Shown here: piece after piece, positions 52,023 to 60,012 of the stretch | Layout: the number at the start of each line of letters is the position of its first letter | Position numbering within the stretch: position 1 is the stretch's first letter | NCBI GenBank assembly: GCA_945912145.1 | Contig: CAMEBF010000003.1 | Coordinates: 1 to 64,000 of the forward strand | Reading direction: 5' to 3' | Length of the DNA stretch: 64,000 nt | DNA from: an uncultured Clostridia bacterium | Lineage (GTDB): Bacteria; Bacillota; Clostridia; Oscillospirales; Acutalibacteraceae | Made by a program: the position numbers and the translations under genes | Notes under the pieces: model-generated | The model's database searches: none | The model's input: only the letters and a program-made list of their open reading frames with translations | What the model was told of the DNA's origin: nothing

Positions 52023-52928
52023 TCACGGAATGATTTTCACTTCGGGCTCTAAAGTGATGCCCGTCTGTTTCTGAACGGTATCGGTGACGTAGGCGATCAG
52101 GTCGAGAATATCCTGTGCAGAGCCGTCATATCGGTTGATGAGGAATCCGGCGTGCTTTTCGCTGACCTGCGCGCCGCCTATGGTGTAGCCTTTTAAGCCG
52201 CATTGCTCAATCAGCGCACCGGCAAAATGACCTTCGGGACGTTTGAAAGTACTGCCTGCGCTTGGAAATTCAAGCGGCTGTTTCTCTTTTCTTCGGGCAA
52301 GAAGTTCGTCCATCCGGGTTCTGATCGCTTCCGGATCGCCCTTTTGTAGCGTGAATTCTGCCGACGTGATGATATAGCCGGGATTCGCCGAATAGAAGCT
52401 CTTCCGGTAGCCGAGCGCAAGACGGGACGCGTCGAAAGTCTCTTCCTCTCCGTCCGGCGTCAGATGGCTGACTGCTGTCAGCACGTCTTTCATTTCTCCG
52501 CCGTAGGCGCCGGCGTTCATATAGACCGCGCCGCCGACCGTTCCCGGAATCCCGTAGGCGAATTCCAGCCCTGTCAGCGAATGCTCATAGGCCGCCGTGC
52601 ACAGACGGGAAAGCGGCGTACCCGCGCCGCAGCGGATGGTCGTGCCGCTGACCTGCGGTTCGGTTTCGTAAGCCGTCATTTTGATAACGACGCCGGACAG
52701 TCCTGAATCGCGCACAAGAAGATTGCTGCCGTTGCCCATGACAAAACAGGGGAGAGACGCTTCTTTTGCGGCGTCCAGTATTTTTTTCAGCGCGTCTTTC
52801 GTCTTCGGAAAGACTATCATGTCGGCATTGCCTCCGGCGCGGAATGTCGTCTGACGGCTCATAGGCGCATCGACGAGCACCTCGCACTCCGGAGAACGGA
52901 TGCGATCGGCAAAAGAGAGATTACTCAC
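52023..52928 (-). CDS. murB: UDP-N-acetylenolpyruvoylglucosamine reductase
   Basis: This 301-residue FAD enzyme makes UDP-MurNAc for peptidoglycan. Motifs are TTFRAGGNADMIVFPKT, VMGNGSNLLVRDSGLSGVVI, GLEFAYGIPGTVGGAVYMNA, and QPLEFPSAGSTFKRPEGHFA with the catalytic Ser. It is of the Firmicutes type (MurB II). Translation starts at GTG 52928. It follows glcK by 17 nt, and its stop lies 1 nt before the whiA start. Confidence 0.95.
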   Translation of the reverse strand: MSNLSFADRIRSPECEVLVDAPMSRQTTFRAGGNADMIVFPKTKDALKKILDAAKEASLPCFVMGNGSNLLVRDSGLSGVVIKMTAYETEPQVSGTTIRCGAGTPLSRLCTAAYEHSLTGLEFAYGIPGTVGGAVYMNAGAYGGEMKDVLTAVSHLTPDGEEETFDASRLALGYRKSFYSANPGYIITSAEFTLQKGDPEAIRTRMDELLARRKEKQPLEFPSAGSTFKRPEGHFAGALIEQCGLKGYTIGGAQVSEKHAGFLINRYDGSAQDILDLIAYVTDTVQKQTGITLEPEVKIIP

Positions 52929-52945
52929 AATATAACAACTCTTTC

Positions 52946-53899
52946 TTAATTATCCAGCAGCGCAGCGCCGATGATGCCGGCGTTGTTGCCGAGCTCGGCG
53001 GGCAGGATTCTCGTCTGTTTTTCGGCGTGAATGCTGTAGGTCTGCGCGCGGACAAGCTTTCTGACAGGCGCGAGCAGATTCTCTTTTTCATTGCCGACGC
53101 CGCCGCCCACACAGACGATTTCCGGCTGGAATGTATTGATGATGTTGACAAGGCCGCACGCAAGATAGCCCATGTAACGCTCGACGACTTTCTGCGCCGT
53201 GGCGTCGCCTGCGCGGAAACCGTCAAATGCGGTTTTGCCGTTGACATTACGGATGTCGCCGTCCTCGACGATGTCCCACATCTTGGTGAACGGATCGACG
53301 ACCATGGCGTCTCTCGTCTGCTGAATCAGCGCCGTCGCAGAAGCGTAACGCTCCCAGCAGCCGCGGCGTCCGCAGGTGCACTGCTCGCCGTTCCAGACGA
53401 TGACCATATGACCCATCTCGCCGGCGGCGTAGTTGGTGCCGGTGACGAGTTTGCCGTCTAAAATGATGCCGCTGCCGACGCCGGTACCGAGCGTGACGGC
53501 GACGAAATCCTTGACGCCTTTGCCTGCGCCTGCGATCGCTTCGCCGAGCGCTGCGCAGTTTGCGTCGTTTTCAAAAAACACCTTGCGGAAGCCGATGCGT
53601 TCGCGCAGCAGCTCGTAAGCCGGGGTGTTTTCAAAGCCTAAGTTGTTGGAAAACTCGATCAGTTCCTTTTCCTTGTTGACCGAACCGGGCGTTCCGACGC
53701 CGACGGATTCCACCTGACTCATCGAGATGCCGGCTTTGGAAAGGGCTTCCTTAATGGTCTTGGCGATGTCGTCGAAAATCTCCTCCGCCGGACGGGGAGC
53801 GAGTGTCGGCGCGCTGGCCTTGGCAACGATCTTATATTCGTTGTCCACTACCGCGGAGACGATATTGGTTCCGCCCAAATCAACACCAATTCTATACAT
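52946..53899 (-). CDS. glcK: ROK-family glucokinase
   Basis: This 317-residue ROK kinase phosphorylates glucose. Seen are the N-terminal phosphate motif YRIGVDLGGTNIVSAVVDN, GVGTPGSVN, 'VTLGTGVGSGIILDGKLV', and the zinc motif CTCGRRGCWERYAS (CxCGxxGCxE). The ExGH-like AGEMGHMVI completes it. ATG 53899 has GGAGGAAG; the much longer open frame upstream reads through hprK in another frame and is discarded. Its pairing with hprK links glucose phosphorylation to carbon catabolite control. Confidence 0.94.
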   Translation of the reverse strand: MYRIGVDLGGTNIVSAVVDNEYKIVAKASAPTLAPRPAEEIFDDIAKTIKEALSKAGISMSQVESVGVGTPGSVNKEKELIEFSNNLGFENTPAYELLRERIGFRKVFFENDANCAALGEAIAGAGKGVKDFVAVTLGTGVGSGIILDGKLVTGTNYAAGEMGHMVIVWNGEQCTCGRRGCWERYASATALIQQTRDAMVVDPFTKMWDIVEDGDIRNVNGKTAFDGFRAGDATAQKVVERYMGYLACGLVNIINTFQPEIVCVGGGVGNEKENLLAPVRKLVRAQTYSIHAEKQTRILPAELGNNAGIIGAALLDN

Positions 53900-53933
53900 A
53901 CTGAACTTCCTCCGAAAATATGTTAAATTTTTT

Positions 53934-54920
53934 TTACACGTAATTGTCAGGGCCGTGCGCGTTGTCCCAGATTTCGATTTCCTGCTTGACCGGCTCGAAG
54001 TCCTCCATGCCAAGGCTCTGCATGAGCTCCTGCGCGGCATTGTAGCCCATTTTCTTCTGGCGGTTGCTGATCGCCGCCGTTTCAATGATGACCGCAAGAT
54101 TGCGTCCCGGTGTGACGGGCACGACGGTCGCGGGCACGAGAATGCCCATAATATTGATATAATTTTCCTCAAGTCCCATGCGGTCGTAGACCTTCTTGGA
54201 ATCCCACGGCTCAAGACGAATGACCATGTCGATCTTTTCCGAGAGCTTGACCGCGCCCAGACCGAAGATCTGACGGGCATTGATGATGCCGACGCCGCGG
54301 ACTTCGATATAGTGACGGATGTTATCCGGCGCCTGCCCGACGACGGTTTTTGTGGAGACCTTGCGGATCTCGACGGCGTCGTCCGCGATGAGACGGTGGC
54401 CTCGTTTAATCAGTTCAACGGCCGTTTCGCTTTTGCCCACACCGCTGTCGCCGACGATCAGTACGCCTTCACCCGAAACTTCGACCAGTACGCCGTGCCG
54501 CGTGATGCGTTCGGCAAGCTCAATGCCGAGATAGGAGATGATCGTGGACTCATTCGCCGACGTGGTATCGGCCGTGCGCAGAACGGGAACCTCGTATTTT
54601 TTCGCCGTGCGGAGCATTCCCTCGACGGGCTCTAAGTTTCTTGTGATGACAAGAGCCGCAGGATGCGTTGACAGATACCGTTCAAGACATTGCTGCCGCT
54701 GCGCGACGGACAGGTTATTCAGATAGCCGATCTCCGTCAGACCGAGCACCTGAATGCGTTCGGGGTCGAAATAATCCTCATAGCCGGCTAAGATCAGTCC
54801 GGGACGGATAATATCCTTGGAGGAGATATAAATATCCGACGGCGATTTCGGAACATAAAGCACCTCATAGCCGATATCCTTGATGATTTTTTGCAGAGAA
54901 ACTGTATATTTCACCGCCAT
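53934..54920 (-). CDS. hprK: HPr kinase/phosphorylase
   Basis: This 328-residue bifunctional enzyme phosphorylates or dephosphorylates Ser46 of HPr, controlling CcpA-type catabolite repression. The P-loop is LIVGDSGVGKSETAVELIKR. The family signature EVRGVGIINARQIFG follows it, after 'RLIADDAVEIRKV'. The N-terminal domain (1-130) is complete. ATG 54920 lies behind GGAGGGCACGC. It is the first gene of the operon. Confidence 0.96.
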   Translation of the reverse strand: MAVKYTVSLQKIIKDIGYEVLYVPKSPSDIYISSKDIIRPGLILAGYEDYFDPERIQVLGLTEIGYLNNLSVAQRQQCLERYLSTHPAALVITRNLEPVEGMLRTAKKYEVPVLRTADTTSANESTIISYLGIELAERITRHGVLVEVSGEGVLIVGDSGVGKSETAVELIKRGHRLIADDAVEIRKVSTKTVVGQAPDNIRHYIEVRGVGIINARQIFGLGAVKLSEKIDMVIRLEPWDSKKVYDRMGLEENYINIMGILVPATVVPVTPGRNLAVIIETAAISNRQKKMGYNAAQELMQSLGMEDFEPVKQEIEIWDNAHGPDNYV

Positions 54921-54956
54921 GCGTGCCCTCCTTATCATAGGGTATAATCATTCTTT

Positions 54957-54985
54957 ATTATACATAGAACGGCGGGATAATTCAA
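54957..54985 (-). promoter_or_regulatory. Promoter of the hprK-glcK-murB-whiA operon
   Basis: On the minus strand TTGAAT (54985-54980) and perfect TATAAT (54962-54957) are spaced by 17 nt, 37 nt before the hprK start. Confidence 0.78.
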
Positions 54986-55009
54986 TAGCGAAATCAAAAA
55001 ATTTGCATG

Positions 55010-55038
55010 AAAAAAACGGACAGGTTTGCCTCTGTCCG
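55010..55038 (-). terminator. Intrinsic terminator of the lipoprotein gene
   Basis: On the minus strand a perfect 7-bp stem (55038-55032 with 55023-55017) is followed by seven T. Confidence 0.88.
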
Positions 55039-55050
55039 CTTCTTATTTTA

Positions 55051-55857
55051 TTACGCCGAGGAGACGTCGTCGAAATGATCCTCGGAGAGCAGATTGCCTT
55101 CGGCATCGTAATGCGACGAGGTTTTCTGATTGCCGCTGTCGTAGTAATCGAAAATGTAGTATTCCTGGAGCTTGTTCCCTCCGTCGAAATACTTCTCTTC
55201 GATCAGCCAGCCCTTGTCGTTGAAAGCGAAGGTCGTGTAGCGTTTCAGGACGCCGTCTTCAGTATAGGCGGAATACTTGGAGGTGTGGCCGTCGCCGTCG
55301 TATTCATACATGAAATACTCCTGCATTTCGCCGTCAGCGTCGTACCGTTCGATTTTGGAAATCCGGTTCGCATCGTTATAGAATGAGAGCGAATACCCGG
55401 TGATCTCTTCGTCCGCATTATACGTCGTGGATTTGGTGAGCTGACCGTTCTCAAACTCGTTGATCGTCTTTTGCAGCAGGTTGTCTTCGGAATCGTATTG
55501 ATACTTCGTCAGCAGATTGTGACTGCCCTGCGGCGTCAGTTCCTCTTTTGTCAGGAGCATTTTCGTATCGGAATAGGTCATCACCGTATGCGATTTCTGA
55601 TTGCCGTCATGCCATATATATTGTTCGACAAGATTGTCATGATTATCGTAATAGCTGATGTTGACGTTTCCGTCCTCATCGACCTTGGATTTCGTGATCA
55701 GATTCCCCGACGTGATGGGGGAGGATTTGTCGATCGCAGCAATAATTTCGTCATTCTGATCGGAGGTTTCTTCAGTCCCGCCGGTCGCATCGCAGGAACA
55801 AAGCAGCAGCGACATCACAACGGCGCCGATCATGAGAAATGAAATTGCTTTTTGCAT
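55051..55857 (-). CDS. Repeat-containing lipoprotein, unknown function
   Basis: This 268-residue protein has a signal sequence ending in LLLCSC (lipidated Cys20 or, better fitting the lipobox, Cys22). From about residue 65 to the end it consists of tyrosine/aspartate/glycine-rich units of about 20-24 residues (YDNHDNLVEQY, YDSEDNLLQKT, YDADGEMQEYF, YDGDGHTSKY, FDGGNKLQEYY, YDAEGNLLSED). They recall YD/RHS-like or MORN-like repeats and would form an extended beta structure on the outer membrane-facing surface. ATG 55857 follows GAGGTG. It is followed by nagB upstream and a terminator downstream. Confidence 0.78.
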   Translation of the reverse strand: MQKAISFLMIGAVVMSLLLCSCDATGGTEETSDQNDEIIAAIDKSSPITSGNLITKSKVDEDGNVNISYYDNHDNLVEQYIWHDGNQKSHTVMTYSDTKMLLTKEELTPQGSHNLLTKYQYDSEDNLLQKTINEFENGQLTKSTTYNADEEITGYSLSFYNDANRISKIERYDADGEMQEYFMYEYDGDGHTSKYSAYTEDGVLKRYTTFAFNDKGWLIEEKYFDGGNKLQEYYIFDYYDSGNQKTSSHYDAEGNLLSEDHFDDVSSA

Positions 55858-55884
55858 GGATAACACCTCAGAAATGATGATTGA

Positions 55885-56610
55885 TTACAGCAGAGCGGCC
55901 GCCGCTTCGTCGAGAAATACGTGCACGTCGGCGTGCTTTTGCAGAATGGACGCCGGACAGGCGGGTGAGACTTCGCCTTTGACCATGGCGCGGACGGCCT
56001 CTGCCTTGGCTTCGCCCTCTGCAATGAGAATGATGCTCTTAGCCTGCAGGATGGATTCCACACCCATGGTGATGGCTTCTTTGGGAACAGAAGATGCGTC
56101 GGCGAAATAGATCTTGTTCGCTTCGATCGTGCTGTCAGTCAGCTTCACTTTATAGGTTCCCTTTGCGAACTCGTCGGACGGCTCGTTGAAGCCGATATGA
56201 CCGTTGCGGCCGATGCCGAGCACCTGAATATCGATGCCGCCGGCATTGCGGATGGCTTCGTCGTACGATGCGCAGTACGCGTCCACATCGGCGGCATTGC
56301 CGTCGGGAACGTGGGTATTCTCTTCGATAATGTCGATATGATCGAAGAGGTTTTCGTGCATGAAAGTATAGTAACTGTTTTTATCGGAACGCGGAATGCC
56401 ACAGTATTCGTCTAAGTTGAAAGTTCTGACTTTCTTGAACGAAACCTTTCCGTTTTTGCAGTCCTCAATCAAATGCTGATAGGTGCATACGGGAGATGCG
56501 CCCGTCGCAAGCCCCAGAATGCTGTCGGCTTTGCGGTTAATTTGGGCAGTGATCAGGTCGGCCGCTGCTTTTCCGATTTCGTCTTTTGTCTTGAAAATTT
56601 TGATATCCAT
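55885..56610 (-). CDS. nagB: Glucosamine-6-phosphate deaminase
   Basis: This 241-residue NagB-family isomerase/deaminase converts glucosamine-6-phosphate to fructose-6-phosphate and ammonia. Motifs are LGLATGASPVCTYQHLI, 'VRTFNLDEYCGIPRSDKNSY' (catalytic Asp and substrate loop), and VLGIGRNGHIGFNEPSDEF with the catalytic His. It has the short monomeric Firmicutes form, lacking the E. coli allosteric region. ATG 56610 has GGAGAG upstream; the longer frame covers the promoter. No nagA is adjacent. Confidence 0.95.
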   Translation of the reverse strand: MDIKIFKTKDEIGKAAADLITAQINRKADSILGLATGASPVCTYQHLIEDCKNGKVSFKKVRTFNLDEYCGIPRSDKNSYYTFMHENLFDHIDIIEENTHVPDGNAADVDAYCASYDEAIRNAGGIDIQVLGIGRNGHIGFNEPSDEFAKGTYKVKLTDSTIEANKIYFADASSVPKEAITMGVESILQAKSIILIAEGEAKAEAVRAMVKGEVSPACPASILQKHADVHVFLDEAAAALL

Positions 56611-56640
56611 GTGTTTCTCTCCATTTAAAGAATATAAATA

Positions 56641-56669
56641 ATAGTAACACATGGAAAATTGTTTTTCAA
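56641..56669 (-). promoter_or_regulatory. Promoter of nagB
   Basis: On the minus strand TTGAAA (56669-56664) and TACTAT (56646-56641) are spaced by 17 nt. The remainder of the 375-bp gap to spo0A holds an unexplained GGGAGGAGG followed by CTTTTTT near 56757-56787. Confidence 0.6.
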
Positions 56670-56858
56670 TGATAAAATAAAAGATTTTACAAATTTCTTC
56701 CGGTTCTACTATGGTATTCTCGCACGGCAACCTTTATAGAACCTTGAAGTTTTCCGGGAGGAGGCGCGACAACCGCTCTTTTTTCTCAACAAAAGAATCA
56801 TTCTTTCCACTTAATTTGCAAACATGACAAAAAAGTGGAAAATATTTTGAAATATCTA

Positions 56859-56887
56859 TTGACATTTCTTAAAAATAATGGTAAAAT
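56859..56887 (+). promoter_or_regulatory. Promoter of spo0A
   Basis: Perfect TTGACA (56859-56864) and TAAAAT (56882-56887) are spaced by 17 nt. This is a vegetative-type promoter, giving a leader of about 90 nt. Confidence 0.72.
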
Positions 56888-56984
56888 ATGGCAAAAGAGA
56901 TGGATATGAGACTGGAATGTGGATGGAATATTGAACATAAATCTGTCGGATTTCGTATCGGCAGAAAGAAAGGATTCGTTTTGT

Positions 56985-57761
56985 ATGAAAAATCAACTCA
57001 AAGTATTGGTAACGGAAGAACCGAACGAATTCGGGAATACCGGCCTGAAAGCAATGTCTCAGTATGGCTATGAAGTGATTGCCGTTCCGAAAGACGGGAC
57101 TGAAGTGTTGCGCGCAATCGAGAAAAGAGTACCGGACGTCGTTCTGATGGATGCGTTTATGCCCAAGCTCGACGCGCTCGGCGTACTGAAACGTCTCGAT
57201 GTGATGAAGCTGATCAAAAGACCGTTAATCTGTGTCGTATCCGGAACGGATAATGCCCGTTTTGAGCAGGAGATTTTATCTTGCGGAGCCGATTATTATT
57301 TTTTGAAGCCTGTTGAGGGGGATCTCATCGCGGAACGGATCGCGCAGCTCGTCTCCTGGAACGGGAATATGCCCGGAAAAGCGATGCCGCAGCTCGCACC
57401 TGATAAGACTGGTCTTGAGGTGACGGTGTCGGAGATCATGCACCAGATCGGCGTTCCGGCGCACATCAAGGGCTATCAGTATCTTCGGGAAGCGATCATT
57501 CTCTCGATCAACGATACCGAAATGATGAATTCTGTTACGAAAGTGCTCTATCCGACCGTCGCGAAGACGTTTCATACGACGGCGTCGCGGGTAGAGCGGG
57601 CTATCCGCCATGCGATCGAGGTCGCGTGGGACAGAGGCGATGTGGACGTGTTGAGTGCCTATTTCGGCTATACCATTCAGAATACCCGTGGAAAGCCCAC
57701 AAACAGCGAGTTCATCGCCATGATCAGCGATAAGCTGCGTCTGAAAATGAAAGCGTCGTAA
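56985..57761 (+). CDS. spo0A: Sporulation master regulator Spo0A
   Basis: This 258-residue response regulator has a receiver domain (about 1-120, phospho-acceptor Asp56 in VVLMDAFMP, Lys in YFLKPVEG). The Spo0A-specific DNA-binding domain includes [40 protein letters not shown] and [18 protein letters not shown]. The acidic pocket reads TEEPNE (Glu11-Glu12) where family members have Asp-Asp. ATG 56985 starts the conserved KVLV strand; upstream codons are not conserved-looking. The usual neighbour spoIVB is not adjacent. Confidence 0.95.
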   Translation: MKNQLKVLVTEEPNEFGNTGLKAMSQYGYEVIAVPKDGTEVLRAIEKRVPDVVLMDAFMPKLDALGVLKRLDVMKLIKRPLICVVSGTDNARFEQEILSCGADYYFLKPVEGDLIAERIAQLVSWNGNMPGKAMPQLAPDKTGLEVTVSEIMHQIGVPAHIKGYQYLREAIILSINDTEMMNSVTKVLYPTVAKTFHTTASRVERAIRHAIEVAWDRGDVDVLSAYFGYTIQNTRGKPTNSEFIAMISDKLRLKMKAS

Positions 57762-57780
57762 GACGGGAAATGAAAGCGGA

Positions 57781-57818
57781 AAAGGGAGCACGCCGATTGG
57801 TGGCTCCCTTTTGCCATT
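57781..57818 (+). terminator. Intrinsic terminator of spo0A
   Basis: A perfect 10-bp stem (57781-57790 with 57804-57813) ends in TTTT followed by GCCATTTTT. Confidence 0.85.
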
Positions 57819-57905
57819 TTTGAAAAAATAATTTAAATAGTCCTTTTTATTGGACAATTTATGATGTATAATACATGCAGAGTAGTCGGAAGGGAAGTTG
57901 TTCGT

Positions 57906-58898
57906 ATGCCGAAAAGCGAAAAACAAAAACTAAAACTCTTGCAGATCGCCGCCTATCTTTATGAAAAAACCGACGAAAACCATTTAGTCACGACGGCGGA
58001 GCTGATCGCGATGCTCGAACGGGAGGGATTTTCCGCCGAACGCAAAAGCGTTTATTCCGATATCGAGGCACTCCGAAGCTTCGGAATGGATATCCAGATT
58101 GTCAAAGGACGGAACGGCGGTTTTGCGCTTCTCACGCGTGAATTTCAGCTGACGGAGCTGAAGCTGCTGGTGGACGCCGTGCAGTCCTCGCGTTTCATTA
58201 CGCAGAAAAAGAGCTTCGAGCTGATCAAGAAACTGGAAAATCTTGTCAGTGTCTATGAACGCAAGGATCTCGAACGCGACGTCTATATCGTCAACCGCAT
58301 CAAGAACGACAACGAATCCATTTATTACAGCACCGATATGATTCATGAGGCCATGCGCCGCGACCGCCAGATTGCGTTTTTGTACTTCAATTATGCGCCG
58401 GACAAAAGTAAGGTATACCATAACGACAAAAAGCCGATCCGCGTCAGTCCCTTCGGTTTACAGTTTGACAGCGAAAAGTATTATCTGATCGCCTATGAAT
58501 CGACGTCGGGCAAGATCAAGCATTATCGCGTTGATAAAATGGACAGCGTGGAAATACTGCGTGATCCGCGGGATGGCAAAGAGCATTTTCGCAAATTTGA
58601 TGTCGCTGCCTATTCTAATGCGACGGTGAAAATGTTTTCGGGGGAGGTGGCGGATGTCATTCTCGAATGTGCTGCCGAATTTGCCGGTGCGGTCATCGAT
58701 AAATTCGGAAAGCAATGCCGCTTTATCCCGTCCGGGACCGGACGCTATACAGTCTGTATTCAGGCTGTGCCGAGCCCGGCTCTGTTTTCCTGGGTCTTTA
58801 CGTTCGGCGGCGGTATCCGCATCAAATCGCCTGAAACGGCAGTCTCTGCGTATAAAAAACAGCTGGAGGATGCGCTTTCCGGCATCGGTTCGGCCTGA
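57906..58898 (+). CDS. WYL-domain transcriptional regulator
   Basis: This 330-residue protein has an N-terminal winged helix (MPKSEKQKLKLLQIAAYLYE, SVYSDIEALRSFGMDIQIV) and a WYL domain (about 140-240: DRQIAFLYFNYAPDKSK, RVSPFGLQFDSEKYYLIAYE, KHYRVDKMDSVEIL). The namesake W-Y-L reads K-YYL here. A C-terminal WCX-like extension follows. WYL proteins sense ligands or nucleic acids and control stress or defence genes. ATG 57906 follows GGAAGGGAAG. No obvious target gene adjoins it. Confidence 0.85.
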   Translation: MPKSEKQKLKLLQIAAYLYEKTDENHLVTTAELIAMLEREGFSAERKSVYSDIEALRSFGMDIQIVKGRNGGFALLTREFQLTELKLLVDAVQSSRFITQKKSFELIKKLENLVSVYERKDLERDVYIVNRIKNDNESIYYSTDMIHEAMRRDRQIAFLYFNYAPDKSKVYHNDKKPIRVSPFGLQFDSEKYYLIAYESTSGKIKHYRVDKMDSVEILRDPRDGKEHFRKFDVAAYSNATVKMFSGEVADVILECAAEFAGAVIDKFGKQCRFIPSGTGRYTVCIQAVPSPALFSWVFTFGGGIRIKSPETAVSAYKKQLEDALSGIGSA

Positions 58899-58902
58899 CG
58901 GA

Positions 58903-59814
58903 TCATTCGTATTCCCGCAGCGCGTCCATTTCGCCTTTGCGATAGGCAGTGGGGGAGACACCGGTGTGCTTGCGGAACAGCTTGGAGAATTGCAGCACGT
59001 CCTCGTAGCCGACCTCTTCCGCGATGTCGCTGACGGAAAGCGAGGTGGTGCGCAAAAGGCGTTTTCCCTCTTCGATGCGGACGCGGATCAGATGTGCCTG
59101 AGGCGAACGGTCGGAGTATTGCCGGAACAGCGCGGAAAGATAGCGCATATTGACGTTCTCTTCTTTTGCGAGATGCTCGATGCAGTTTTTCTCACGGTAA
59201 TGCTCGCGGATAAACGCCAGTCCAGTTTTGACCCGTTTTTCCCGCACAGAGTAGGACGTGTGGCTGAACGGATCGGGCTTGTTGGCAAGAAGCACGGAGA
59301 ATATTTCAAGAAGAACGGCGTTCAGGTGCATCCCGACGTCCGTTTTTTCATAATCATACGTCAGCGCGCCCAGTATCAGTGAACTGATCCGTTTGTTTTC
59401 CCTGAGCAGAAAGATGCTTCGGTTTTCCCGGAAGCCGACCATGCGCAGCAGCTCGTCGGCGATGTCGCCGTCAAAGTTGATCCAACAGTATGTCCATGGG
59501 TCGGTCGGATCCGGAGCGTATTCCGCCATATGGTTTTTCTTCACCACAAATCCGTCGTTTTTTCCGAGAGACACACCGTCGAAGCGGCCTTTGCCTTTGA
59601 GGATAAAGTGCAGCGTATAGCCCTCGAATGTATGAAGACGGTCTTTCTTGTCCGCCGTGCATTCCTCGTAACCGATCATCTGTACGTGCAGATAGGTATT
59701 TTCGGGTGTATTTGTTGTCATATTGATAAAATCCGTCCGTCCGTTTTTGTCCGCGCTTTGCCGCAGAATGTAAAACGGTGTGACGGTTGTTTTTTCGTCT
59801 GTCTGTTCTGCCAT
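58903..59814 (-). CDS. AraC-family transcriptional regulator
   Basis: This 303-residue regulator has an N-terminal cupin-like sensing domain (about 45-150, HFILKGKGRFDGVSLGKNDG). The C-terminal double HTH is 'FIREHYREKNCIEHLAKEEN', VNMRYLSALFRQYSDRSPQA, LSVSDIAEEVGYEDVLQFSK and LFRKHTGVSPTAYRKGE. It is divergent from the GPH-type transporter gene, which it probably activates in response to a sugar. Confidence 0.9.
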   Translation of the reverse strand: MAEQTDEKTTVTPFYILRQSADKNGRTDFINMTTNTPENTYLHVQMIGYEECTADKKDRLHTFEGYTLHFILKGKGRFDGVSLGKNDGFVVKKNHMAEYAPDPTDPWTYCWINFDGDIADELLRMVGFRENRSIFLLRENKRISSLILGALTYDYEKTDVGMHLNAVLLEIFSVLLANKPDPFSHTSYSVREKRVKTGLAFIREHYREKNCIEHLAKEENVNMRYLSALFRQYSDRSPQAHLIRVRIEEGKRLLRTTSLSVSDIAEEVGYEDVLQFSKLFRKHTGVSPTAYRKGEMDALREYE

Positions 59815-59866
59815 AAAAGCCTCCTGCGATTTTTATGAAGATAATTACATTATACCATATCCTTGT

Positions 59867-59907
59867 GACATAATGCAATTCATTTTCATTGTGTCAACTG
59901 TTATAAT
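59867..59907 (+). promoter_or_regulatory. Inverted repeat and -10 box between araC-type gene and transporter gene
   Basis: The imperfect inverted repeat GACATAATG (59867-59875) / CATTGTGTC (59887-59895) has an 11-nt spacer. It lies upstream of a perfect TATAAT (59902-59907) that lacks a good -35 box, the usual picture for an activator-dependent promoter. Confidence 0.4.
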
Positions 59908-60012
59908 AATTAAGACATTTATTGAATAAATTTGTTAAATTTGATGTGCTATGCCGTCTGACGTGAGTTTTACGGCAAAAAAGCATATCGAGAAACGGAG
60001 AGATGCAGAATT

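Noticed and set aside
52946-54280. Long form of the glucokinase reading from 54280
   Set aside because: The extra N-terminal residues translate the hprK gene in another frame; ATG 53899 has a strong ribosome site and the family N-terminus.
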